From a virus: a stretch of 21,958 bases of DNA. The stretch is from positions 1 through 21,958 of the IMG/VR virus record IMGVR_UViG_3300005582_000129; one strand, given 5' to 3'. The notes under the pieces are model-generated. The model was not told the DNA's origin, did not search any database, and saw only the letters and a program-made list of their open reading frames with translations. The first letter of the stretch is position 1; each line of letters starts with the position of its first letter. Positions 7,828 through 15,928 of this stretch are shown in pieces. The position numbers were made by a program, and so were the translations under genes.

Positions 7828-7988
7828 TTGGCGGCCTTCGGAGCGGGGGCAGGCTTCACCACCGCGAGGCCAACCGGCAGCGCCTCCACGGCGTCCGCAG
7901 GCACCTCGCGCACCTCGCCGGGCGACCAGTACACGCCCGCGGGGTACTCGCCCCGGTAGCCCGTGCTTTCGACCTTGACCGCTTTCAT
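7824..7988 (-). CDS. Small phage protein, 54 residues, unknown function
   Basis: A short open frame that fills exactly the space between the tail terminator and the next gene, with ATGA overlaps at both ends. This tight fit is the main support for it being real. The product begins MKAVKVESTGYRGEYPAGVY, continues WSPGEVREVPADAVEALPVG, and closes with a Lys/Pro/Ala-rich tail (KPAPAPKAAK). The pattern 'G-Y-x-PGevreVpxxxAxxLxxxGxA' is like many small phage head-tail region proteins that probably form a tiny beta barrel. I know no function for them. It is neither secreted nor membrane-bound by sequence. Confidence 0.75.
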   Translation of the reverse strand: MKAVKVESTGYRGEYPAGVYWSPGEVREVPADAVEALPVGLAVVKPAPAPKAAK

Positions 7989-8473
7989 ACGCCCCCCACT
8001 TTGCTCGCGCGGCAGAAGAACTCGAACCGTGCCCCGAAGGTAACACAGCCGGCGGCCTCGCCGTTGAGTCCGCTGATTTCCGACATCTCAAGTAGCTGCA
8101 CGTCGTACCACCCGGAGCCGAACAAGCCGCCCGACGAGGATCGCACCGCGATTTCAAGCGCGCGGGTCACGTCGTCAAGCAACCGCTCTTGCGCGAGCAT
8201 CCGTTCTGCCGGCTTGTCCACCGTGGCCGGCGCCCAACAGGCAAGCGTCCACGTCGCCGTGCGGGTGTAGGCCCCCAGGGGCTCCCCCATGCGGCTCGAA
8301 ACGTCGAGCGCCGCGAGCATGACCACCGCCACACCCGAGCGCGGGGGCGACTCGTACACGCCGCAAATCACCTGACCGTCGCCGTTCAGGTCGTAGTAGT
8401 AGCCGCCCGCGATGGTGCAGGCGCTCAGGGCCGTAACCATGCCCTCGCGCAGCGTGGTGAGCTTGGTGGGCAT
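7985..8473 (-). CDS. Putative tail terminator / tail completion protein
   Basis: A 162-residue protein with its ATG in a TAATG overlap with the upstream neck gene. The architecture is that of tail terminators (gpU-like): an N-terminal helix (PTKLTTLREGMVTALSACTI), a strand-rich centre (VAVVMLAALDVSSRM, TRTATWTLACWAP), a long helix (PAERMLAQERLLDDVTRALE) and closing strands (CVTFGARFEFFCRA). Such proteins form a hexamer that stops tube growth and joins the tail to the head. The assignment depends on gene order (connector, gp10-like, terminator, tube) together with this fold pattern; sequence conservation in the family is poor. Confidence 0.7.
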   Translation of the reverse strand: MPTKLTTLREGMVTALSACTIAGGYYYDLNGDGQVICGVYESPPRSGVAVVMLAALDVSSRMGEPLGAYTRTATWTLACWAPATVDKPAERMLAQERLLDDVTRALEIAVRSSSGGLFGSGWYDVQLLEMSEISGLNGEAAGCVTFGARFEFFCRASKVGGV

Positions 8474-9045
8474 TAGCTCACCCGCCGCTGGAGAGCGTCC
8501 GCGAACAGGTCAGGGAACGCCGCACGAGCCGCGTTCTCGGTGTCGCGCATGTAGTGCGTGGGCTTCACCCTCACGGAGCGCACGAGGATGTAGGCGGTCG
8601 TGCTCTTGCCGCGCTGGTCCATCACGAGCCGGCCCATCGTACCGCCCCGGATAGGCACAAACCGCAGCTTGACCGGCGCCGTCCGGGGCGACTCCCAACC
8701 GCCCTTGGTGACGCCCGCGCCCGTCTTTGCCGGCCCTACCGGGATGGCGAGGAACCGCCCGCGCTTGGGGCGCACCACGCCGCCGTGCTCTTGCAGCGCG
8801 GCGTATCGCACGTTTGCGTCACGACCGGCCCACACCTCCAGCTCGATGCCCTCGCCGGTCGCCTTGACTTCCATCCCCACGGAGTTGCGGAGCCGGCCCG
8901 AACGAACCGCGAGCCGGTTGCCGCTCAGCAAGCCGCGCACCACCGCCGTAGAACGCTGCCCGAGCGTGCCCAGCGCGTCGCGAGCCGCGAGAGGCACCGC
9001 CGCGCGCAACTCCAACAGGCGGGCCTCCATCATCGCCACCGTCAC
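8473..9045 (-). CDS. HK97 gp10-like neck / head-tail joining protein
   Basis: A 190-residue protein starting with GTG in a GTGA overlap. The hallmarks of the HK97 gp10-like family are visible. An N-terminal helix (EARLLELRAAVPLAARDALG) is followed by the 'RSGRLRNSV' motif near residues 49-57, a strand pair, and YAALQEHGG near residues 81-89 (the family's Y-hh-EfGt-like loop). The C-terminus has a helix (RDTENAARAAFPDLFADALQ). It is longer than the usual 110-150 residues because of a basic, Gly/Pro-rich insert at about 90-150 (RPKRGRFLAIPVGPAKTGAG). The role is tail completion at the head-tail interface. Confidence 0.8.
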   Translation of the reverse strand: MTVAMMEARLLELRAAVPLAARDALGTLGQRSTAVVRGLLSGNRLAVRSGRLRNSVGMEVKATGEGIELEVWAGRDANVRYAALQEHGGVVRPKRGRFLAIPVGPAKTGAGVTKGGWESPRTAPVKLRFVPIRGGTMGRLVMDQRGKSTTAYILVRSVRVKPTHYMRDTENAARAAFPDLFADALQRRVS

Positions 9046-9647
9046 AGGAGCGCCCGCGGCAAACGGAACGGAGCGAGCGCCTGCCGCACCGCCGGGGATA
9101 GCAACTCCTCGTCACGAAGCCCGAGCGACACACCGCCGCCGCTCACGTTGGATCGGCCCTGCTCAGCGCGCAGGTTCCAAGCGTTGCGAACCGCGAGGAT
9201 GGCCGCCATCTTCAGCGCCGCGGGAATGGTCGTGTACCCCGCCGTGAACGTCACCTTGAGCGCACGGCGCGCCGTGCCCCAACTGCCATGCGATGCCGTC
9301 TCGGTGAGCAGCACGAGGCCAATGGACCCGTCGAGGATCGCGTAGTCCCCGGAGGCCACAAGGTCCGCAGCGGCCCACGTCCAGTTGGCATCGTCGTAGA
9401 TCGAACCCACCGCGGTAACGGGCCACACATCAAGCGTGAGCTCACGCCCGCCGGGGCCGTCGATGTACCTGGTGTAACTCGTGCTCTCCATCGTAGGCGC
9501 TGCGCCCGCCGTTGACGGTGGGTAGTCGCACCACGCGGCGAACACGGCGCCGATGCGTCCGATCCACAGGTCGAGAAGGGTATCCTCGGCCGTGCCGGTC
9601 AGTTGCGGGATGTGCCCGCGCGCCTCGGCTGCGGTGATCAACGCCAT
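9042..9647 (-). CDS. Head-tail connector (HK97 gp6-like)
   Basis: A 201-residue protein preceded by a GGAAGGG ribosome binding site. The opening (ITAAEARGHIPQLTGTAEDT, then LLDLWIGRIGAVFAAWCDYP) matches gp6-like connectors: a pair of N-terminal helices whose second helix contains a conserved aromatic/Cys patch. The centre has the strand pair typical of this family (YIDGPGGRELTLDVWPVTAV, GSIYDD) followed by YAILDGSIGLVLL and ALKVTFTAGYTTIPAALKMA. That 'vtytaGy...iP..lk.A' signature is a strong marker. Twelve copies would form the ring beneath the portal. The stop overlaps the next gene by four bases. Confidence 0.85.
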   Translation of the reverse strand: MALITAAEARGHIPQLTGTAEDTLLDLWIGRIGAVFAAWCDYPPSTAGAAPTMESTSYTRYIDGPGGRELTLDVWPVTAVGSIYDDANWTWAAADLVASGDYAILDGSIGLVLLTETASHGSWGTARRALKVTFTAGYTTIPAALKMAAILAVRNAWNLRAEQGRSNVSGGGVSLGLRDEELLSPAVRQALAPFRLPRALL

Positions 9648-9650
9648 GGC

Positions 9651-9866
9651 TCAGCCCTTCCGGGGTGAGCGCATGGCCTTGTCAACCGGCGGGGACTCCA
9701 TCGCGGCGGCGACCGTCGCCACCTCGATCGAGCCGGGAAACGTGGCCAGCATGTAGGCCGCCGACTCGTCAGACAGCGCGCGTTCTTCGCCCGCACGCCA
9801 GAGAGCCGTCAAGCCCTCCCGCGTGCCGGCGTAGTGCGGCAATCCAACGAGCCGGTAGGACTTCAT
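9651..9866 (-). CDS. Small unknown phage protein, 71 residues
   Basis: A 71-residue frame whose ATG shares a base with the TAA of the preceding gene (TAATG), ending three bases before the connector gene. It contains HYAGTREGLTALWRAGEERA and an Ala-rich helix (IEVATVAAAMESPPVDKAMR). It fills the space between the possible decoration protein and the connector. I do not recognise a family, and it has no membrane segment or signal. In many siphoviruses this slot holds small head-completion or Rho-N-like proteins, but nothing here decides that. Confidence 0.65.
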   Translation of the reverse strand: MKSYRLVGLPHYAGTREGLTALWRAGEERALSDESAAYMLATFPGSIEVATVAAAMESPPVDKAMRSPRKG

Positions 9867-10243
9867 TAGGAGCGCACGCCTTCGTACACCACCACCACAT
9901 CGAAATCATAGGCGGGGCCGGTGCCGGCCTTCGCCACGGCCACGGCGAACACGCCAGCGGCGGCACGTTCGAGGTCGGCGCCCGTGCCGGTGATGGGCAT
10001 GGACTCCACCGTACCCGCCACCATGCCGAGGCCGGCAACGGTGGTCGTGCGGGTTACGAGGGTCGTGGAACCCTTTTTGACCGTGAGGGTGATGTAGTTG
10101 GTGTCGTTGGCCGTGACCGACACGTTGGGCACGAGGTAGACCCGCTTGATCTTCGCCGCGTTGAGCGAAGCGTTCAGCAGGTATTCGGCATCGGTTGCGT
10201 CGGTTCCCGCGCACTTCACGCGGTCGGTGAACTCGGTCATCAT
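9866..10243 (-). CDS. Possible capsid decoration / head-accessory protein
   Basis: A 125-residue protein right after the major capsid gene, with AGGAG eight bases before the start (adjacent ATG codons at 10243 and 10240). The sequence is beta-rich and Thr/Val/Ala-rich: a short N-terminal part with two helical turns (AEYLLNASLNAAKIKRVYLV), then strands (NVSVTANDTNYITLTVKKGS, TTLVTRTTTVAG, AAGVFAVAVAKAGTGPAYDF). The composition and position immediately downstream of the capsid are what one sees for decoration (head-stabilising) proteins. I do not see an SHP or gpD signature, so the function is an inference from context. Confidence 0.6.
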   Translation of the reverse strand: MMTEFTDRVKCAGTDATDAEYLLNASLNAAKIKRVYLVPNVSVTANDTNYITLTVKKGSTTLVTRTTTVAGLGMVAGTVESMPITGTGADLERAAAGVFAVAVAKAGTGPAYDFDVVVVYEGVRS

Positions 10244-10276
10244 GGTAGAGGCTCCTGGTGGGAAGGGGTGCGCTCG

Positions 10277-11740
10277 TTAGAGCATGTTGTAGGCGTAGAA
10301 CACGACCTTGCTGGACGACCCGCTCAGGGTCCGCAGGCTCTTGCGCTGCGTGGCCACGACGTTGAAGGCGCCGCGGGTGATGTCCTTGTCCTGCTCGACC
10401 ATGACCGAGCGGCTGGCGTAGTGCTTCCACTCGCTGCGGCTCACCGCCACGAGGCCCGAGAGGGCGCCCGAGTTGGTGAAGAGGCCGGTGCTCGCGAGGT
10501 CCGCGCCCATCCAGCGCGAGGAGAACAGCGGGTGTCCGCCGATGCTCGCGAGCTGGCCGGTCATGATCGTGGCCCGGTTGCCCATCTTATCCACGGTGAG
10601 GACGTTGGAATCAACCATGAGCTTCTTGTACAGCACCTCGGGGGAGGTGATGAGCGCGATGTCGCTGGCGGCGAGCTCGCCCATGGCGCCCACGACCGAA
10701 CCCATCACGCCCGCGGCGGTCTGGGCGGCGGTGAGGTCCACGGTCAGGCTGCGGTCAGCGGCGAGGGCGCGGAACCCGAGGAAGCCGCGGCGGTGGTCGG
10801 CGCTGCCACCGAGGCCGGAGGCGCCCCAACGGCTGCGGAGGTTCCACGAGGCGATCGCGTCCTGGTGGGTCGCGGTCGTGTCGCCGTTCATCATGCAGTC
10901 CTCGTAGCCGTCGCCGATCGCGCGGGCGGCCCGCTTGGCGATCTCGGGAGCGAGCGCGAAGATCGCATCCTCGGTCGCGGCATCGTCGATCAGGAAGCGA
11001 GCCGCGAAGCCGGCCACCTCGATGGTCTGCGAATCGGAGGTGAAGTCGGACGCGGTGTACTGGTCGGGGTCGTTGGTCGAAACCTTGCCCTTCAGGTAGG
11101 GGCGGCCGGTGTCGGTGATCTTCGGCACGATGATCGGGCCGTTGATGTTCACCACGTCGAAGAGGGCGGCGATGCCGTTGGGGGTGAAGAACTCCTCGTA
11201 GAGCGCGCTGATCGGCGTGTCGGGAATCCACTCGGCGCCCGATCCGGCGGTGTCGCTGATGCTCTTCGCGATGGTCTTCTCCAGCGCGGTGCGGAACCCG
11301 CCCGCGGTCGGGGCCTTCGCCGCGTGGGCGAGAAGGCGGCCCTTCAGGCTGACGGGGTTGCGCCCGGTCACGGAGCGGTAGAGGGTGGCGGCGAGGCCGA
11401 TGGCCTTCAGGTCGCGATCCCACTCGGTAGCGGGGGCGTCGGTGAACAGGCCGTCGCGCTGCACGTCGACCATCTGGCCGGCGAACTCGACGCGCTCCAC
11501 CGAGCGGGAAAGGTTCACGCTGCCATCGGCGCGCATGAAGCGGGACACCAGGGCGGCCTCACCACCAACGGGCGTGGCGATCGACTTTCCGGCGAGGGCG
11601 TTGCGCTCCTCGATGGCGCGGAGCTTGTCGGCGAAGTCGGCTGCGGCGCGGTCCTGCGCGGCCTTGTTGTCGCCGATGTCCTTGTGGATGGCGCGGAACT
11701 GGCCGATCAGGTCGGCGTTGCTCTTGATCTCGATTTCCAT
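10277..11740 (-). CDS. Major capsid protein, HK97 fold
   Basis: A 487-residue protein with GGAG eight bases before ATG. Residues about 5-50 (KSNADLIGQFRAIHKDIGDN, AAADFADKLRAIEERN) form a charged coiled coil that acts as the built-in scaffolding (delta) domain of HK97-type capsids and is normally removed by the prohead protease. The mature part begins somewhere after residue ~60. Features of the fold include a TAGGFRTALEK loop, FFTPNGIAALFDVVNINGPI, VAGFAARFLIDDAATEDAIF (spine helix region), DGYEDCMMNGD (the 'afe.ail.Gdgt'-like site) and a C-terminal strand VMVEQDKDITRGAFNVVATQ. It lies directly after the protease. The 487-residue length is longer than HK97 gp5 (385), so an inserted surface domain is possible around residues 290-350. 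Confidence 0.92.
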   Translation of the reverse strand: MEIEIKSNADLIGQFRAIHKDIGDNKAAQDRAAADFADKLRAIEERNALAGKSIATPVGGEAALVSRFMRADGSVNLSRSVERVEFAGQMVDVQRDGLFTDAPATEWDRDLKAIGLAATLYRSVTGRNPVSLKGRLLAHAAKAPTAGGFRTALEKTIAKSISDTAGSGAEWIPDTPISALYEEFFTPNGIAALFDVVNINGPIIVPKITDTGRPYLKGKVSTNDPDQYTASDFTSDSQTIEVAGFAARFLIDDAATEDAIFALAPEIAKRAARAIGDGYEDCMMNGDTTATHQDAIASWNLRSRWGASGLGGSADHRRGFLGFRALAADRSLTVDLTAAQTAAGVMGSVVGAMGELAASDIALITSPEVLYKKLMVDSNVLTVDKMGNRATIMTGQLASIGGHPLFSSRWMGADLASTGLFTNSGALSGLVAVSRSEWKHYASRSVMVEQDKDITRGAFNVVATQRKSLRTLSGSSSKVVFYAYNML

Positions 11741-11743
11741 GGT

Positions 11744-12406
11744 TCAGGCTCCGAAGAGGTGAGAGAGGGGAGAAGCTTCGTTGGCGTCATCGGTGGCGAA
11801 CAGGTGCGCCACGTTGTCAGGGGTTGCCAACATGTCACGCATGATAGCACGTCGCGCGGGGTCTTGTGCCAACTTGTCAAGGAGTGCGTCCGCGATTTCT
11901 TCGGCGCTCGCCTTCTGCGCTGCCCGCACGGCCACCGCTTCGGCGTTCGCCGGCACCGCTACGATGCTGATTTCGAGCAGGTCGCAATCGTAGTAGACTT
12001 CGCCGTACCCTTCGGCGAGGTGCAGCGGGTCAGTCGAGGGCAGCGAGCGGCGCGCCACCCGGCGACCGGGGCGAAGGCCCACGCTAACGGCGTTGATGAT
12101 GCCCTCCTCTACGTCGAGCTTGACCGCCTGCGCGTACTCCTTGCTCGACCACTTGACGACATCGAGCACGAGGCCCACGCCCTCCACGATCGACACCTCA
12201 CCACGCCCGACGACGTTGCCGGCGCGGTAGTCGTGATCGGTGAGCACCACCGGGTTCATCCGGTAGTTGTCGAGCTTCCAGCTTGCTTGGTCGATCACAT
12301 CGTCCATGCGGTCGCTCGATGCGGTGGAGGCAACGAACACCTGACGCTCCACGCCGTCAAGGGTGAGCGACTTGCGGACGGCGAGAACGGTACGATGGTC
12401 GCTCAT
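11744..12406 (-). CDS. HK97-type prohead protease (S78 family)
   Basis: A 220-residue protein; ATG at 12406 is chosen because it overlaps the portal stop by one base (TAATG). The expected triad can be placed: His58 in LTDHDYRAG, Ser108 in INAVSVGLRPG and Glu145 in DLLEISIVAVPAN. The STASSDRMDDVID motif near residue 28 is also typical of the family's N-terminal strand region. Residues after ~165 (SAEEIADALLDKLAQDPARR) form an acidic/basic helical tail. The enzyme cleaves the N-terminal delta domains of the capsid protein inside the prohead, and then itself. The neighbours (portal before, capsid after) confirm the assignment. Confidence 0.92.
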   Translation of the reverse strand: MSDHRTVLAVRKSLTLDGVERQVFVASTASSDRMDDVIDQASWKLDNYRMNPVVLTDHDYRAGNVVGRGEVSIVEGVGLVLDVVKWSSKEYAQAVKLDVEEGIINAVSVGLRPGRRVARRSLPSTDPLHLAEGYGEVYYDCDLLEISIVAVPANAEAVAVRAAQKASAEEIADALLDKLAQDPARRAIMRDMLATPDNVAHLFATDDANEASPLSHLFGA

Positions 12407-14484
12407 TATGCGGCCTCCTCGATGACGGGAACGGTTGCACATCGGCAGTTGCACACGAGGCCGGCGGCGGTGAACCCCCCAGGGCCTTCCGCAGTCGCCC
12501 CGGTGAACTCCCCGGCGGGTACGGTGAACATCTCGGCTACGCCCACGGTCTGCCCGTCAAGGAAGGCGTGGGCATCGCGCACGGACGAATCACGGGCGGA
12601 TAGCCATTGCTTCTTGACGGTCTGCCCCGTCTCGTCGGCGAACCGGCGATAGGCGGCCGTGTGGCCACCGCTTAGGCTGCGGGTCGTCTCGGTGCGAGCG
12701 ATGAGCAGCGAGCGCGAGGGCGAGAACGCGCCGCACCCGCGTACCCGGATGCCGAGCTCGTTGACTGTCTCGCCCGCGTCGATGCCCTCTTGCACCGCGG
12801 CGCGCACGCGGTCCTTGGTCGGCCCATCGGTGAACGTGACGAACTCGGCGAGCCGCCGTTCGGTCAGCGGGTCGGCTTCGCTGCCGCTCCACACCCAATC
12901 CTTCCCAAGCTGCTCGGCGCCGTCGCGGAAGCCCGCGCGCACCGTCTCACGCAGCGGCAGGCGCATCGAGTCGGCCCACAGTCGCGCCTCGTCGGCCGGG
13001 AACAGCCAGCCCATGATGTCGAGCACCAGGTCTTTGCGGACCTCGGCGCCCGCGCTGAGCTGGACCGGCATCGTTTCGAGCCGAGCGGCCACCCGCGCGC
13101 CCTGACGCTTCAGCGCGGCCATGGTCGCACGCGCGAGCTTCACCTCGGCGGGCGTGTGAATCTTGGCCACCCAGTCGCCCCACGCTGCCGAGCGCGCTTC
13201 CTCGCCCTCGGGCACCGCCATCACCGCGGAGGCCGGCTCGTCGTCGCCGTTGACCTCGCGGAACAGGTGAAGGATGGACTTCGCCGGGGGCGCTACCTCC
13301 TGCTCCTCCTCGTCAGCCGCGCCCATCGTCAGCGGGGCATCGGCGAATCCCTCGTAAGCGGCGGCCTCGGCTGCATCGGCGCCGAGCGTTACCCACGTTG
13401 CCACGCGGTCGAGGCGCGCATCCCGCGACTCCTGGAACGCCGGCACGCTGCTGAAGTCGTGCGCCACCCGGATCGACGGATCGAACCGGCGAGCGATGCG
13501 GGTGAGCGCCGCGTCAATCACCGCGGCGTGCGCTTTCAAGCCCTGCCAGTAGACTTGATCTTGCTGCTTCGAGGTGGCGTAGTTCGCGGTCGGGAGGCCC
13601 ACGCGCGTAGGCGGCACGCCGAACAGGCCAAGAACCGTCTCGCGCGTCATCTTGCGTTGCTCGCCGAACTCCATGTCTCGGAGCGAGAACGATGGGAACT
13701 CGGCTTTGATCGCGCCCGACATCACGAACGCGGGCGCCTTCGAGGCGCTGAAGTCTGCGTAAGCGGCGGCGATCTGGTCGCGCTGCACCTTCGTAAGCTG
13801 CTGGTCCTTGTCGGCCGGGGAGATGATCGCCTCTGGCCGCCCACGGTTCGCCTGCTTGGACGCCAGCTTGGCCGCGCCTCGCTCGGCGTTCAGGTCGTCC
13901 ACGAGCGCCGAGATCATACCCTCGCCCACCAGCGACCGAGCATCGGCCTGCCACGAGGTGAGCGACACGAGCGCGACCGACGAGGCCGGGAAGTAGCGAC
14001 GAGGGGCGCCCTGCCGCGGAGAGAACTGCACGCCCTCCAGCATCCCGTATTCGTCCATCACCGGCTGCACGGCCTCGGGGTGAAGCAGGGGCAGGCTCAC
14101 CGGTTCCCGCTCGCCCACCAGGAGGATCGTGGCGGTGCCGGTCGGGAGCCAGTAGGTGATGAGCTGCCGTTCCCACATCGTCCGGTCGGATGTCGTGGTC
14201 GGCTGCGCGAGGAGGTCGAGCACTGGGTGCCGGTCGATCACCTGCTCGTTGGCACCCTCGCCGCGGGTCAGGCGCAGCGGTAGGCCGCTCAGGTCGTCGG
14301 CGATGGCGTTGACGCACGCGCGCACCCACGGGAACGTGGCGAACGCGGCCATCGAGGCGTGAGGGTCGAAGGTCGCAGCGCCGGGGGCGGAAGAGGCGCC
14401 TACCTGCGGGAGCTGCTTGGGCTCCTCGTAGCCGTAGCCGATGGCCTTCGCCATGTCGGCCCAAGAGGGGAAGCGCCACGCCAT
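12406..14484 (-). CDS. Portal protein fused to C-terminal MuF-like domain
   Basis: A 692-residue protein, about 250 residues longer than a usual HK97-type portal. Residues 1-390 are the portal: VRACVNAIADDLSGLPLRLT near 54, HPVLDLL near 86, WERQLITYWLPTGTATILLV near 104, MISALVDDLNAERGAAKLAS near 190, and LGLFGVPPTRVGL followed by NYATSKQQDQVYW near 285-313. An acidic linker (about 390-430) leads to a second module. This ends in the Mu gpF / SPP1 gp7-like signature: ARTETTRSLS at 596, KKQWLSARDSSVRDAHAFLDG at 624-644 and NCRC at 679-682. MuF proteins are minor head proteins often encoded just after the portal; here no separate MuF gene exists. The ATG at 14484 has no evident Shine-Dalgarno sequence. 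Confidence 0.9.
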   Translation of the reverse strand: MAWRFPSWADMAKAIGYGYEEPKQLPQVGASSAPGAATFDPHASMAAFATFPWVRACVNAIADDLSGLPLRLTRGEGANEQVIDRHPVLDLLAQPTTTSDRTMWERQLITYWLPTGTATILLVGEREPVSLPLLHPEAVQPVMDEYGMLEGVQFSPRQGAPRRYFPASSVALVSLTSWQADARSLVGEGMISALVDDLNAERGAAKLASKQANRGRPEAIISPADKDQQLTKVQRDQIAAAYADFSASKAPAFVMSGAIKAEFPSFSLRDMEFGEQRKMTRETVLGLFGVPPTRVGLPTANYATSKQQDQVYWQGLKAHAAVIDAALTRIARRFDPSIRVAHDFSSVPAFQESRDARLDRVATWVTLGADAAEAAAYEGFADAPLTMGAADEEEQEVAPPAKSILHLFREVNGDDEPASAVMAVPEGEEARSAAWGDWVAKIHTPAEVKLARATMAALKRQGARVAARLETMPVQLSAGAEVRKDLVLDIMGWLFPADEARLWADSMRLPLRETVRAGFRDGAEQLGKDWVWSGSEADPLTERRLAEFVTFTDGPTKDRVRAAVQEGIDAGETVNELGIRVRGCGAFSPSRSLLIARTETTRSLSGGHTAAYRRFADETGQTVKKQWLSARDSSVRDAHAFLDGQTVGVAEMFTVPAGEFTGATAEGPGGFTAAGLVCNCRCATVPVIEEAA

Positions 14485-14505
14485 GGCGACAGCGTGGCAC
14501 GGCTA

Positions 14506-14518
14506 TGACAGGTTGTCA
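14506..14518. repeat. Inverted repeat TGACA-GGT-TGTCA upstream of portal
   Basis: A 5-bp perfect inverted repeat with a 3-bp loop in the 40-bp gap between the large terminase and portal genes. On the minus strand it supplies a perfect TTGACA (14517-14512), but no matching -10 hexamer is present at 16-18 bp. It may be an operator half-site pair or chance. Confidence 0.3.
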
Positions 14519-14524
14519 AGGCGC

Positions 14525-15928
14525 TCAGTACGACGCTCCCCAGTCCACCACTCCCGCGGCGAGGTTGTAGACTGCGTAGCGAGCGGCGTCGATCGCGTGG
14601 TCGTTCGCCTTCAAGGGCAGGTCGGGCGAGTCCTTCGCCCCGGTGCGCGGTGCCCAGACGTAGCCTTCGATCTCACGAACGAACGGCCGATTGGCCACCG
14701 TGTCGTGTACGACGAGATGCGGGTAGCCCTGAGCGTCGAGCGCGAGCCGCGAGGCTACCGCGTTGATGCCCGGTCGGATGTCCTTGCGCGCGGCCCGCGT
14801 GTCGATGCCGAGGTTCCGCAGCGTCATTCGCCCATTCGCTTCCTCGGGGTCGGCCCAGATCGTCTCTGGCCACCCGTACTGCTCGAACATGGCCCGCAGC
14901 TTGACCGCGTGTTCCTCCCACCGTAGCCCCGCCTGGTAGTGCGTGGCGAGGAGGTGAAGCACGTCATCGGCAGGGTCAATCGCGAACAGGCAACAGGCGA
15001 ACGGGTTGCTCGTGCCGAAGTCGATCCCCGCCACCCGGCGCCACTCGGCCGGCACGGGCGTAGCCGGCACGAGGTGAACCGCGCGGCTCCACCCGGAGTA
15101 GACCAGCCCCTCGAGCGCCACGAACTTACCCGACTCGCGCGCCGCCTTCTCGTGCTCGCCATACCTCGCCATGCGCTGCTTTCGGCCCGCTTGGTCGATG
15201 TACGGGTTGTCGCGGCCGTCGATCTCAGCGTACCGGTAGCCCGGCTTGGGCTCGCTCTGGAAGTCGTCGTAAACCCACGTCATGCCCTTTAGCGGCGTCA
15301 TGCTCAGGAGGATGTAGCAGCCCTTCCACGGGCGCCGACCGAGCCGCATCAGGCACTCGCCGAACACGGCCGAGTCGTGCTCCTCGTCCAGAATGATGAT
15401 GTCGAACTCGTCAGCCTGATACGCCCGCGCCCCCTGGTCGTTGCTCTTGAAGACGATCGTGCCGTTGTTGCCCACCGCACCCGGTGCCGAGACCTCGGCC
15501 TCACCGTCGCCCCGCTCGTTACGCCACTTGCATCCCGCCGGCAGGAGGCGCCGCACCTTCTCCCGCAGCACCTTGCGGCTGTCGTTGCTCGTGAGCGCCG
15601 AGAACAGCACGCGGCCGGGGTAGGGCGGGATGGTGTCGAGGTCGAGGCCGTTGGCGTCGAGCCATCGCCGGGCGTCAGGGTGGCGACTCCCGAGCATCGC
15701 GGCAACGGCGAACTCCGCAGCCAGCGCGCTCTTGCCCGATCCGTTCCCACCCAGCACGGCAAACGCCAGCGCCCCCTTGACCGCTCGCGCCGCTCCTCGC
15801 TGCGAGCTCGCCCGCGGTGCCGCGACATCCCACAGGCGGGAGTAAGCGATCGGAGCCTGCGCCCGCCGCTCGTGCCTGGACTTCGCCGCCCGTGCGCCGC
15901 GGAGGAGGTCAGATCGCGAGAGTGGCAC
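14525..15928 (-). CDS. terL: Terminase large subunit
   Basis: A 467-residue packaging motor and nuclease. The start is set at GTG 15928, overlapping the small terminase by 20 bases; in-frame sequence further upstream is an Arg/Ser-rich antisense-type artefact, and no ATG lies nearby. ATPase: Walker A GGNGSGKS at 60-67, Walker B DIIILDEEH at 176-184 and coupling motif LLSMTP at 207-212. Nuclease (RNase H-like): Asp303 in AGIDFGTSNPF, Asp360 in IWADPEE and Asp443/Asp447 in KANDHAIDAARYAV. All expected catalytic acidic residues are present. It cuts concatemeric DNA and pumps it through the portal. The start has little Shine-Dalgarno character, so it is probably translated by coupling to the upstream gene; the exact start is the weak point of this call. 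Confidence 0.93.
   Translation of the reverse strand: MPLSRSDLLRGARAAKSRHERRAQAPIAYSRLWDVAAPRASSQRGAARAVKGALAFAVLGGNGSGKSALAAEFAVAAMLGSRHPDARRWLDANGLDLDTIPPYPGRVLFSALTSNDSRKVLREKVRRLLPAGCKWRNERGDGEAEVSAPGAVGNNGTIVFKSNDQGARAYQADEFDIIILDEEHDSAVFGECLMRLGRRPWKGCYILLSMTPLKGMTWVYDDFQSEPKPGYRYAEIDGRDNPYIDQAGRKQRMARYGEHEKAARESGKFVALEGLVYSGWSRAVHLVPATPVPAEWRRVAGIDFGTSNPFACCLFAIDPADDVLHLLATHYQAGLRWEEHAVKLRAMFEQYGWPETIWADPEEANGRMTLRNLGIDTRAARKDIRPGINAVASRLALDAQGYPHLVVHDTVANRPFVREIEGYVWAPRTGAKDSPDLPLKANDHAIDAARYAVYNLAAGVVDWGASY

Noticed and set aside
9665-12652. A 995-codon open frame on the plus strand
   Set aside because: It lies antisense to the protease, capsid, connector-side genes and part of the portal, all of which have clear families. 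Its product is a His/Gly/Val/Arg-rich composition typical of the complement of GC-rich coding sequence.
12790-14283. A 497-codon plus-strand open frame
   Set aside because: Antisense to the portal, with Arg/His-rich product and no motifs; a GC-rich shadow frame.
13514-14500. A 328-codon minus-strand frame overlapping the portal
   Set aside because: Arg/Pro-rich out-of-frame product over a portal with well-placed motifs.
14512-14517. TTGACA as a -35 element for a portal promoter
   Set aside because: No -10-like hexamer occurs 16-18 bp further on, and the start codon is only 28 bases away.
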